Assembly: GCF_029688625.1 (NCBI RefSeq)
Contig: NZ_JARULC010000003.1
Coordinates: forward strand, 434,001 to 498,000
From: Qipengyuania marincola
GTDB lineage: Bacteria; Pseudomonadota; Alphaproteobacteria; Sphingomonadales; Sphingomonadaceae
DNA length: 64,000 nucleotides
Direction of reading: 5' to 3'
The notes below the pieces were generated by a model, which was not told the origin of the DNA, ran no database searches, and worked only from the letters and a program-made list of their open reading frames with translations. Position 1 is the first letter of the stretch; the number at the start of each line of letters is the position of its first letter. This document shows, in pieces, positions 33,198 through 42,225 of this stretch. The position numbers and the translations under genes were made by a program.

Positions 33198-36100
33198 AGG
33201 AAGGGGCACCGGCAAGCAAACCCGCGACGTCGGGCGATTTCGCGATCGTCGGCGTCGGCGCGTCGGCCGGCGGACTGGAAGCCCTGCGCGAAATGTTCAG
33301 CGGCTTCGACGGCCAGAGCGGCATGGCTTTCGTGGTCGTCCAGCACCTCGATCCGACGCATGAATCGCTGATGGCGCAGCTGCTCGAACGCTACACGCCA
33401 ATGGCCGTGAAGCAGGCAGAAGGCGGCGAACAGCTCGAACCCGACCACATCTATGTGATCCCGCCCGCCCACGGCCTCGCGCTGAATGACGGCGTGCTGG
33501 AACTCACCGAATTTACCGAACAGCGCGGCATGCGCCGGCCGATCGACGATTTCTTCGAAAGCCTCGCCAAGGACCAGGGCGAGCGGGCAGCCTGCGTGAT
33601 CCTGTCGGGCACCGGCGCGGACGGCAGCCGAGGCCTGCGGGCCATCAAGGAGCATTCGGGCATCTGCATCGCGCAGGATCCCGACACGGCCGCCTATGAC
33701 GGCATGCCGACCGCCGCCATCGGCACGGGGCTGGTCGATATCACCTGCGACCCGCGCGACACGGTCGAGCACCTGTCGAAGTTCTTTCAGCGTGCCGGCC
33801 TCGCCGATGTCGTAGAAAACGATCTCGAAGACGCTGATACGCTGCTCGATATATGCGACGTCCTGCGCGAAGCGGTCGGCCACGATTTCTCCAATTACAA
33901 GCGCAGCACGCTGAACCGCCGCGTTGCCCGCCGCATGCAGGTCCTCGGGATCGAGGACACCAAGGCCTATCTCAAGCACCTGCAGGAAAACGGGAACGAG
34001 TGCAGCGCGCTCTTCAGCGACCTTCTGATCAACGTCACCCGTTTCTTCCGCGACACCGAACACTTCAAGAAGCTCGACGAACTGGTCATCTCGCCAATGG
34101 TCGAGAAGGCCAACAACGGTGAGGAACTGCGCATCTGGGTGCCGGGCTGTTCAAGCGGCGAAGAGGCCTACAGCATCGCGATGTTGTTTGCAGATGCGGC
34201 CAAGCGCTTCGACAAGCGCCCCTATGTACAGGTGTTCGCCACCGACATCGACGACAAAATGCTCGATATCGGGCGATCGGGCGTCTACCCGCTGTCATCG
34301 ATTCAGGACATTCCCAAGCAATTCCAGGATGAGTACATCTATGGAAGCAAGGAGAAGTTCACGATCGCGCCGCAGATCAGGGACATGGTGCGCTTCAGCG
34401 TGCACAACCTCGTGCGCGATCCGCCCTATTCCAAGATCGACCTGGTTGCCTGTCGCAATGTCCTGATTTATTTCGACGATTCACTGCAGAAACTGGTGTT
34501 CCCGCTGTTCCATTTCGCCACGCGCGAAAGCGGTTACCTGTTTCTCGGATCATCGGAAACGATTGGACGGCACGAGGATCTGTTCGAGCCCGTGGACCAG
34601 TCTTCGCGCATCTTCCGGCGCAAGAACGTCAAGGGCAACTACACGCTCAATCTGGCCAGCGACGTATCGCGGCAAATCAATCGCAGCAGGCAGAGATCCA
34701 ACAGGGAAGAAGCAACGCGCAGGGGCGGCGTCGAGGTGCGCGCGCTGGAAAAGGTGGCGCAGCGTTATGCGCCGGTCAGCCTGCTGCTCGACCGCGAGGC
34801 CATGCTGCTCGAACGCTGGGGCTCCGCCGGACGCTATCTCGATTTCCCAGAGCGGCTGGAGCGCTCGATCCACGTGCCCTCGCTCGCACGACCGGGCTTG
34901 CGCGAATTGATCGGCCCGATGATCCGCCAGGTTTCCAACACGGGGCGCCGCGCGATCGTCAAGGAGGTCGAGATCGTGACCGACTTCGGCACGCTCGAGG
35001 CGACGGTCGTCTGTGAGCCGATCGACAACCAGACCTTCCTGTTCGTCGTCAACGAGACCCGTGGCCTCGAACCGGATAGCGGTGGCGATTACGATGAATT
35101 CGATCCCGAGGACGGCCAGCGGCAGTTCCTCGAAGAGGAATTGCAGGCCACCCGGCATCGCCTGCGCTCGACGGTCGAGGAGCTGGAAACGACGAACGAG
35201 GAGCTGAAGAGCTCAAACGAAGAAATGATGTCGATGAACGAGGAGCTCCAGTCGACCAACGAGGAGCTGACCACCGTCAATGACGAGCTGAAGAACAAGG
35301 TCGACCAGCTCACGACCGCCAACGCCGACCTCAAGAACTTCTTCGATAGCACCAAGCTGGCCGTGCTGGTTGTCGATTCCGAGCTGAAACTCCGCAGCTT
35401 CACCGATGCGGCCGAAGACCTCTTCCCGCTGACGAAGGAGCATATCGGGCAATCGCTGGCCACTTTGCCGCACAATCTCGACAATGACCATTTCGTCGAA
35501 ATGGCCAAGAGCGCAGCGAAGCAGGGATTGCAGGTCGAAGAGGGCATGCATTCCCGTGCGCTGGATCGCGAGCTGGTGCTTCAGGCAATCCCCTATCGCC
35601 TTCTCGATGGTGAGCTGGACGGGGCGACATTGATCTTCACCGATGTCTCCGAAACGCTATCCCTCGAACGGGACCTGCGCGAGGAGCGCGAACGGCTGCG
35701 GCTTGCGCTCGAAGTCGCGAAGATCGGCATCTGGGAATACGAACCTTCCACCGACAAGACGGTGCTGGATCCGACCGAGCGCATCTTGCTCGATCTCGAC
35801 GAGGACGATCCTGGCGACACGCTGGAACCCATCATGGCCTCCCTGCCCATCGAGGATCGCGACCGTGTCAACCGCGCATTGCGCATGGCGATGGAAGGGA
35901 AGAGCGACTTCGACGAGGTATTCCGCCTGCCGCTGGATGATGGCGAGACGCGTTATCTTCATGGTCTTGGCAAGCTGATCGAAATTTCAGGCACGCGAAA
36001 GTTCATCGGTGTCACCTTCGATGTGTCCTCCGAACGCCGCCTGCTTGACCAGCGCGATCTGATGATCCGCGAGATGAACCACCGGGTGAAGAACCTGTTC

Positions 36101-36628
36101 TCGGTGATTTCGGCCATGGTTTCCATCGCCGCTCGCGACGCCGAGGATGTGACGAGCTTCGCCGAGGGGCTGCGCGACCGCATTCACGCGCTCGGCCGCT
36201 CGCATTCGCTGACCCACGAGGCGGGCGACCCGGCAGATGGGGGGATCCAGCTATCGAAGCTGGTCGATACCGTCCTGCGACCCAATCTAGCAGGTCAGGA
36301 TGTGGCGATAACCGGTCCCGACACGACCATCCGCAACGACCAGATCACCTCCATCGCTCTGATTCTTCATGAATGGGCGACGAATTCGACGAAATATGGA
36401 GCGCTCGCGACCCGTGACGGCTCGATCGAAATTCGGTGGAGCGAGAAGGAAGGCGAAGTGGCGATCAACTGGCGCGAGCAAGGAGAGGCGCCCGGGGGCA
36501 CCGCAGACAGCGGGCCAGGCTTCGGCACAAAGCTAGTTCAGACGGCCGCGCGTCAGCTCCGCGGCGATGCTACCGGGGAACCAATCGATGGCGGCTATCG
36601 CCGCACCTTGAAGTTCCAGACCGAGTAG
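33194..36628 (+). CDS. CheB-CheR-PAS-HWE histidine kinase hybrid
   Basis: This 1144-residue signalling protein has four parts. The CheB-like methylesterase domain (about 15-200) keeps Ser in GVGASAGGLEAL, His in VVQHLDPTHES and Asp in SGTGADGSRGL. The CheR methyltransferase domain (about 220-480) has VTRFFRD, VPGCSSGEEAYSIAM and LVACRNVLIYFD. A heptad-rich coiled coil (ELETTNEELKSSNEEMMSM and on, about 655-715) follows. Two PAS regions then lead to an HWE/HisKA_2 kinase from about residue 950 (phospho-acceptor His in EMNHRVKNLFSVI). No receiver domain is present. It is coupled to the LOV gene; the convergent receiver gene is a candidate target. Confidence 0.93.
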   Translation: MKEGAPASKPATSGDFAIVGVGASAGGLEALREMFSGFDGQSGMAFVVVQHLDPTHESLMAQLLERYTPMAVKQAEGGEQLEPDHIYVIPPAHGLALNDGVLELTEFTEQRGMRRPIDDFFESLAKDQGERAACVILSGTGADGSRGLRAIKEHSGICIAQDPDTAAYDGMPTAAIGTGLVDITCDPRDTVEHLSKFFQRAGLADVVENDLEDADTLLDICDVLREAVGHDFSNYKRSTLNRRVARRMQVLGIEDTKAYLKHLQENGNECSALFSDLLINVTRFFRDTEHFKKLDELVISPMVEKANNGEELRIWVPGCSSGEEAYSIAMLFADAAKRFDKRPYVQVFATDIDDKMLDIGRSGVYPLSSIQDIPKQFQDEYIYGSKEKFTIAPQIRDMVRFSVHNLVRDPPYSKIDLVACRNVLIYFDDSLQKLVFPLFHFATRESGYLFLGSSETIGRHEDLFEPVDQSSRIFRRKNVKGNYTLNLASDVSRQINRSRQRSNREEATRRGGVEVRALEKVAQRYAPVSLLLDREAMLLERWGSAGRYLDFPERLERSIHVPSLARPGLRELIGPMIRQVSNTGRRAIVKEVEIVTDFGTLEATVVCEPIDNQTFLFVVNETRGLEPDSGGDYDEFDPEDGQRQFLEEELQATRHRLRSTVEELETTNEELKSSNEEMMSMNEELQSTNEELTTVNDELKNKVDQLTTANADLKNFFDSTKLAVLVVDSELKLRSFTDAAEDLFPLTKEHIGQSLATLPHNLDNDHFVEMAKSAAKQGLQVEEGMHSRALDRELVLQAIPYRLLDGELDGATLIFTDVSETLSLERDLREERERLRLALEVAKIGIWEYEPSTDKTVLDPTERILLDLDEDDPGDTLEPIMASLPIEDRDRVNRALRMAMEGKSDFDEVFRLPLDDGETRYLHGLGKLIEISGTRKFIGVTFDVSSERRLLDQRDLMIREMNHRVKNLFSVISAMVSIAARDAEDVTSFAEGLRDRIHALGRSHSLTHEAGDPADGGIQLSKLVDTVLRPNLAGQDVAITGPDTTIRNDQITSIALILHEWATNSTKYGALATRDGSIEIRWSEKEGEVAINWREQGEAPGGTADSGPGFGTKLVQTAARQLRGDATGEPIDGGYRRTLKFQTE

Positions 36629-36637
36629 GTCGCTCTC

Positions 36638-37003
36638 TCAGGCAGCGCAGCTTTTCGTGTCGCCAGCCATTTGCAGAGCCCTGCCGATGTCCGCAGGCGA
36701 GGCCGGCTTCTCCAGCTTGGGGCAACCGGAAAATTCCTGGCAGAGTTCCTGGTGCGAGAGGTTTGCGCTGACAAAGATGACCGGAACGCCGTGATTGGTC
36801 AATTCGCGGGCCACCGGCCAGACCGGTACGCCTGCAACATCGATATCTAGCAGGGCCAGATCGGGCGTTGCGTTCTCGAGCGACGCAAGTGCGCCTTCGA
36901 CACTCGTCGATTCCGAATGGATGGCATAACCGAGATCTTCGACGGTATGGACGAGGTCGAGAAGTACAAGCGCCTCGTCATCGACAATCATAACATTCTG
37001 CAT
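36638..37003 (-). CDS. Single-domain response regulator
   Basis: This 121-residue stand-alone receiver has MIVDDEALVLLDL with the acidic pocket, the phospho-acceptor Asp53 in LALLDIDVAG, the switch Ser in VPVIFVSANL and the conserved Lys in PKLEKPAS. No output domain is present, so it acts by protein contact or as a phosphate sink for HWE kinases. It is convergent with the kinase gene 10 bases away. An EcfG promoter (37046-37071) precedes it, placing it in the general stress regulon. Confidence 0.93.
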   Translation of the reverse strand: MQNVMIVDDEALVLLDLVHTVEDLGYAIHSESTSVEGALASLENATPDLALLDIDVAGVPVWPVARELTNHGVPVIFVSANLSHQELCQEFSGCPKLEKPASPADIGRALQMAGDTKSCAA

Positions 37004-37045
37004 CGGGGCGATTTTAGACCTTATCCCACGTTATCGTGTGGACCG

Positions 37046-37071
37046 AACGGCCCAATCCCGGAAACCGTTCC
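37046..37071 (-). promoter_or_regulatory. EcfG-type general stress promoter for the receiver gene
   Basis: On the minus strand GGAAC (37067-37071 in plus coordinates) is followed after exactly 17 bases by CGTT (37046-37049). This is the alphaproteobacterial EcfG consensus GGAAC-N16/17-CGTT. It ends 42 bases before the receiver start codon in the correct direction. Confidence 0.8.
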
Positions 37072-37114
37072 ACGCTTCGCCGATTTTTGCCGCCATACGT
37101 TAACCATTGGGTAA

Positions 37115-38233
<1,119 letters not shown>

Positions 38234-38250
38234 GCTTCGTTGTCCGGACC

Positions 38251-39372
38251 ATGGAAAGGACCGTTCCGCTCAATCTGCGAAAGACACGCCGCCTGGTGGT
38301 CAAGGTCGGCTCCGCGCTGCTGGTCGAAAACGGCGAAGCGCGCGCCGAGTGGCTGGCGACCTTGGCGCACGATCTGGCTGACCTGCGCTCAGGTGGCACG
38401 GAAATCATCGTCGTGTCCTCCGGCGCCATTGCGCTGGGCGCGGCGAAGCTCGGGCTTGCCCGGGGCGGGCGCGGCAGCTTGGCCGACGCGCAGGCAGCCG
38501 CGAGCGTGGGGCAGGTCGAACTGGCGCGGCTGTGGTCGGATAAACTGCGACGTCATGACATCACCGCAGCGCAAATGCTGGTCACACTTGGCGATCTGGA
38601 AGATCGGCGGCGCTATCTGAACGCCTCCGCCACCCTCCAGCGGCTGGTGGAGACCGGAGCAATTCCGGTGGTCAACGAAAACGACAGCGTTGCGACCGAG
38701 GAAATACGCTTCGGCGACAATGATCGGCTCGCGGCCCGCGTGGCGCAGGCCGCCGGCGCCGATACCGTGATCTTGCTGTCAGACGTCGACGGGCTTTACG
38801 ATCGTGATCCCGGCGAGGAAGACGCGAGACTTGTCGAGCGGATTGAAGGGGTCACGCCTGAAATCATTGCAATGGCCGGCCCGGAGTCTTCATCGGGTAT
38901 CGGCTCGGGCGGGATGCTCGCGAAACTGCAGGCCGCTCGCATCGCCGAGCGGGCCGGTATCACATTGGTCATTGCGAACGGGACTGGCCCTTCTCCGCTC
39001 ACCCGCTATTGCGACACCGCGATCGGCACCGTCTTCCTTCCGCAGGCGGACGCCAGCGCGCGCAAGGCATGGTTGGCCGGTCGGCTCGCACCCGCCGGGG
39101 TCCTCACAGTCGATCCGGGCTGTGCCACCGCGCTGGCCAATGGAGCCAGCCTGCTTGCCGCAGGGCTGATCGAAGTCGCAGGCGAGTTCGGACGGGGAGA
39201 TCTCGTGGCGATCCACGGGCCGAAGGGCGAGCGCCTTGGCCAGGGCCTTGTCGAGTATGGTGCCGCCGAATGCCGCACGATCATCGGCCTGCGGGAAGAC
39301 GAGCAGGAAGCGCGTCTCGGCTATGCACCGCGCGCGGCGGTTGTCCATCGCGACCATATGGTGCGAGAATGA
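38251..39372 (+). CDS. proB: Glutamate 5-kinase
   Basis: ProB phosphorylates glutamate to start proline synthesis. The amino-acid kinase domain (about 1-260) shows RLVVKVGSALL, VSSGAIALGAAKLG, VVNENDSVATEEIRFGDNDRLAARVA and SGIGSGGMLAKLQAA. A C-terminal PUA domain follows (about 280-365; VDPGCATALANGASLLAAGL). The 373-residue length is normal for the PUA type. proA is not adjacent. The stop overlaps the next start as ATGA. Confidence 0.96.
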   Translation: MERTVPLNLRKTRRLVVKVGSALLVENGEARAEWLATLAHDLADLRSGGTEIIVVSSGAIALGAAKLGLARGGRGSLADAQAAASVGQVELARLWSDKLRRHDITAAQMLVTLGDLEDRRRYLNASATLQRLVETGAIPVVNENDSVATEEIRFGDNDRLAARVAQAAGADTVILLSDVDGLYDRDPGEEDARLVERIEGVTPEIIAMAGPESSSGIGSGGMLAKLQAARIAERAGITLVIANGTGPSPLTRYCDTAIGTVFLPQADASARKAWLAGRLAPAGVLTVDPGCATALANGASLLAAGLIEVAGEFGRGDLVAIHGPKGERLGQGLVEYGAAECRTIIGLREDEQEARLGYAPRAAVVHRDHMVRE

Positions 39373-40280
39373 CGATAGCCTTGACCGGTGCGACCGGCTT
39401 CGTCGGACAAGCCGTGCTCGACGCGGCCACACGGGCCGAGACCCGCGTGCGCGCGCTCACTCGTCGCGCGCAGCATGATCGCGAAGCCGTCGAATGGATC
39501 GAGGGAAGCCTGTCGGACCCTGCTACGCTTGAGCAATTGTGCCAAGGTGCGGAGGCGATGATCCATGTCGCGGGCTTGACCAGCGCTGCCGATCCGGATG
39601 CATTCATCGCGCCCAACATCGATGGCACCGCTGCCGTCATTGCCGCGATGAAGGCGGCGAAATGCAAGCGGTTGATCTTCGTTTCGTCATTGTCTGCCCG
39701 CGAACCGGACTTGTCAGCCTATGGCGCATCAAAGGCGCGCGCCGAGGAACTGGTCCAGGCAAGCGGGCTCGACTGGACCATGGTGCGCCCGCCCGGCGTC
39801 TACGGTCCGCGCGACATCGATTATCTCGAGATGTTCCGCAGTGCGAAATGGGGCCTGGTCCCCCTGCCCCCGCGCGGCGCGAGCTCGATCATCCACGTCG
39901 ACGATCTCGCGCGTCTGCTGCTCGATCTGGTCGATGCGCCGCCAGCATTGGTTCGTCGCCAGACCTTCGAGCCCGACGACGGGAGAGAGGGAGGCTGGGC
40001 GCACAAGGAACTGGCCCGCGAGATCGGCCATGCAGTCGGCCGCCGGGTCTTCGCGCCGCATCTGCCGAAGCCGCTGATGCTAGCCGGCGCTAAGATCGAT
40101 GGGTGGCTGCGCGGAGACCGGGCGCGGCTGACCCCGGACCGCGTCGGCTACATGGCGCATCCCAACTGGGTCGCGCGCAGCGACCGAAGGGTTCCGGCTG
40201 CGGTATGGCAACCGCACATTCCGGGCGAGGAAGGGCTTCGGCAAACCGCCCAATGGTATCGCCGCGAGGGCTGGCTTTGA
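39369..40280 (+). CDS. NAD-dependent epimerase/dehydratase family protein (extended SDR)
   Basis: This 303-residue protein has the Rossmann start MTIALTGATGFVGQAVL, VHVAGL-type NAD contacts (MIHVAGLTS), Ser in FVSSLSAR and the catalytic YGASK at about residues 118-122, then RPPGVYGPRD. It resembles atypical SDRs of the NDUFA9/RfbD-like group; the substrate is unknown. Coupling to proB by ATGA suggests co-expression only. Confidence 0.87.
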   Translation: MTIALTGATGFVGQAVLDAATRAETRVRALTRRAQHDREAVEWIEGSLSDPATLEQLCQGAEAMIHVAGLTSAADPDAFIAPNIDGTAAVIAAMKAAKCKRLIFVSSLSAREPDLSAYGASKARAEELVQASGLDWTMVRPPGVYGPRDIDYLEMFRSAKWGLVPLPPRGASSIIHVDDLARLLLDLVDAPPALVRRQTFEPDDGREGGWAHKELAREIGHAVGRRVFAPHLPKPLMLAGAKIDGWLRGDRARLTPDRVGYMAHPNWVARSDRRVPAAVWQPHIPGEEGLRQTAQWYRREGWL

Positions 40281-40306
40281 GGATTGCCCACCGCTAGCTT
40301 CGCTTC

Positions 40307-40954
40307 ATGGACTTCATGAAGATCATCAAGTCGCTGGAGCTGTTGCTCTACGAGCTGATGGTCTGGCTGGTATTCTACCCGCTGACGCTGGCTCGCAGCG
40401 TCATCCACCCACTGCGCCTGATGGTGTATTCGGATGACGAAATCGAGCAGGCCGAGGAAGATCGCTATTCTGACACCCTCAGCCCGCCGATCTTTCTGGC
40501 GATAACTCTGGGGCTGATCCATCTCGTCGAGCTTGCCGGCGGATGGAATATCCAGTCGGAAGGCTTCCTGGCAGACGACAGGAATCTCATCGCCTACCGG
40601 CTCGTCGCATTTTCCCTGTTCCCGCTGATGCTTTCGCTACGCATGCTGCGATCTCAGGGCGTTGTGCTGGATCGCAAGACCTTGCGCGAACCTTTCTACG
40701 CCCAATGCTTCATCGCGGCGCCATTCGCCTTGGGCGTCAATTCGGGCGTACTTGCGATAGCCGCCACCCGCACCTTTACGACCGGTTTGGCGATCATGCT
40801 TCTGGCGGTGATCTGGTACTTGGCCGTCCAGACAGCCTGGTTTCGGGAAGAGCGAGATATTTCGCTGGTGCGAGCGTTCGGCAATGCGGTGCGCGGCTTC
40901 TTCGAAGCGCTGGTGATCGTAGTCCTCCTCGGGGTCGTGGTCGACGCGCTCTAG
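40307..40954 (+). CDS. Multi-helix membrane protein
   Basis: This 215-residue protein has a membrane-associating N-terminus and about five hydrophobic segments (about 65-80, 98-118, 130-150, 155-175 and 195-215). It looks like an uncharacterised permease or Yip1-like protein of sphingomonads; no family is certain. It ends at a TAG that shares CTAG (40951-40954) with the stop of convergent cysH. Confidence 0.75.
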   Translation: MDFMKIIKSLELLLYELMVWLVFYPLTLARSVIHPLRLMVYSDDEIEQAEEDRYSDTLSPPIFLAITLGLIHLVELAGGWNIQSEGFLADDRNLIAYRLVAFSLFPLMLSLRMLRSQGVVLDRKTLREPFYAQCFIAAPFALGVNSGVLAIAATRTFTTGLAIMLLAVIWYLAVQTAWFREERDISLVRAFGNAVRGFFEALVIVVLLGVVVDAL

Positions 40955-41706
40955 AGGAAGGGCTCCTCGCCCGGCTTGTGGATGCCGCATTCGACCTTGT
41001 CCCAGCCGGCCCAACGCCCGGCCCGCGGGTCTTCGCCCTCGCCCACCTGCCGGGTACAGGGCGAACAGCCGATCGAAGGGAAACCGCGCTCCACGAGCGG
41101 ATGGCGCGGAAGGTCGTAGGCCGCGAAATAGGCGGCGATATCCTCGGCTGACCAGTCGATCAGCGGATTGATCTTCAGCCGGCCTTGCGCATCCGACGTG
41201 TCCAGTTCGAAGCGCGGCAGATTGGCGCGAGTCGAGGACTGGAACGCCTTTCGCCCGGTGAAGCTCGCGTCGAAATCGGCGAGCGCCTTGGCGAGCGGCT
41301 TGACCTTGCGCAGCTCGCAGCAGCCGTCGGGATCGTAGGACCAGCGCAGCCCGCTCTCGTCGCGCGTTTCGAGGTCGGTGAGTTCTGGGTAGATATCGAT
41401 GCGGTTGAGACCCAGGCGCTCGGTCAGTTCGTCGCGATAGGCCAGCGTTTCGGGGAAATGCTTGCCTGTTTCCAGGAAGAGAACGGGGACTGTCGGATCG
41501 ATCTGCGCGATCAGATGGAGCAGCGCCGCGCTTTCAGCGCCGAAACTGGACACCACCGCCGTATCGCCTGCCAGCTGCCCTTCGATCACCGCGCGCAGCC
41601 ATTCCTCCGTCTCCGAACCGCGAAACATGCGATTGAGGCGGATGGCATCGTGCTCCGAGAACCGCGGAGCCGTATCGAGGCGGCCGATGGCGCGCAATTC
41701 GTTCAT
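40951..41706 (-). CDS. cysH: Adenylylsulfate (APS/PAPS) reductase
   Basis: CysH reduces activated sulfate to sulfite with thioredoxin. The 251-residue product has SSFGAESAALLHLIAQID, GCCELRKVKPL with a Cys-Cys pair, and CSPCTRQVGEGEDPRAGRWAG near the end. The two pairs are the four ligands of a [4Fe-4S] cluster, so it belongs to the APS-reducing type rather than the cluster-free PAPS type. It overlaps the DUF934 stop as ATGA and ends the sulfate-assimilation operon. Confidence 0.95.
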   Translation of the reverse strand: MNELRAIGRLDTAPRFSEHDAIRLNRMFRGSETEEWLRAVIEGQLAGDTAVVSSFGAESAALLHLIAQIDPTVPVLFLETGKHFPETLAYRDELTERLGLNRIDIYPELTDLETRDESGLRWSYDPDGCCELRKVKPLAKALADFDASFTGRKAFQSSTRANLPRFELDTSDAQGRLKINPLIDWSAEDIAAYFAAYDLPRHPLVERGFPSIGCSPCTRQVGEGEDPRAGRWAGWDKVECGIHKPGEEPFL

Positions 41707-42128
41707 GCGTGGCGTTTCGTCCAGATGGGCGTGCGATCGTCAGCCGCGCTCTGGTAGACTTCCGGCCACCGCTCGAAAGCGGCTTCCACATCGTCCTTGT
41801 TCAGCTGCTGGTCGGGCTCGAATGCATCGAAGCCGCAGCGGCGCATATAGGCGAGCTGGTCTACCAGCACGTCACCCACGGCGCGCAATTCGCCGTCATA
41901 TCCGGCCTCGCGCAGGATACGGGCCGAGGAATAGCCGCGCCCGTCGCCGAATGCGGGGAAATTCACTTCCACCAACGCCAGCCGTTCCAGGTGCGGCAAG
42001 AGATCGCGGGCATCGTCGCCCGGTTCGATCCGCACGGCCGAGGCGTTGGACTGATCGAGAAAGGCATCGACCGTCACTGCGGGATGGTCGACCGTCTCGT
42101 CGTCGCGATAGCGCAGAAGCTCAGCCAT
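41703..42128 (-). CDS. DUF934 protein of the sulfate-reduction operon
   Basis: This 141-residue protein has the family core LALVEVNFPAFGDGRGYSSARILREAGYDGELRAVGDVLVDQLAYMRRCGFDAF. DUF934 proteins occur almost only next to cysH and sulfite reductase, but their biochemical role is unclear. The ATG at 42128 is chosen because TCTGGAGGCTGGG precedes it. A TTG at 42221 would extend the frame but has no such site and gives unconserved residues. Confidence 0.9.
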   Translation of the reverse strand: MAELLRYRDDETVDHPAVTVDAFLDQSNASAVRIEPGDDARDLLPHLERLALVEVNFPAFGDGRGYSSARILREAGYDGELRAVGDVLVDQLAYMRRCGFDAFEPDQQLNKDDVEAAFERWPEVYQSAADDRTPIWTKRHA

Positions 42129-42225
42129 CCCAGCCTCCAGACCGTTCGGTCGAGTTGCGAAAAGATTTGCCGACCGGAACAGTCCCGTCCGACAGCGGAA
42201 GGTTGCAGGCGGTCCAATCAACCAT
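42121..42225 (-). CDS. Possible 34-residue ORF between sulfite reductase and DUF934
   Basis: MVDWTACNLPLSDGTVPVGK and 14 further residues are encoded in a frame different from DUF934. CAAGGAGG precedes its ATG with ideal spacing. Its start lies inside the last codons of the sulfite reductase gene and its stop overlaps the DUF934 start by eight bases. It could be a real small protein or simply a coupling ORF that carries ribosomes to DUF934. No family is recognised. Confidence 0.4.
   Translation of the reverse strand: MVDWTACNLPLSDGTVPVGKSFRNSTERSGGWDG

Noticed and set aside
42129..42221. N-terminal extension of DUF934 from a TTG
   Set aside because: The ATG at 42128 has a strong GGAGG site, and the extension has no family resemblance.
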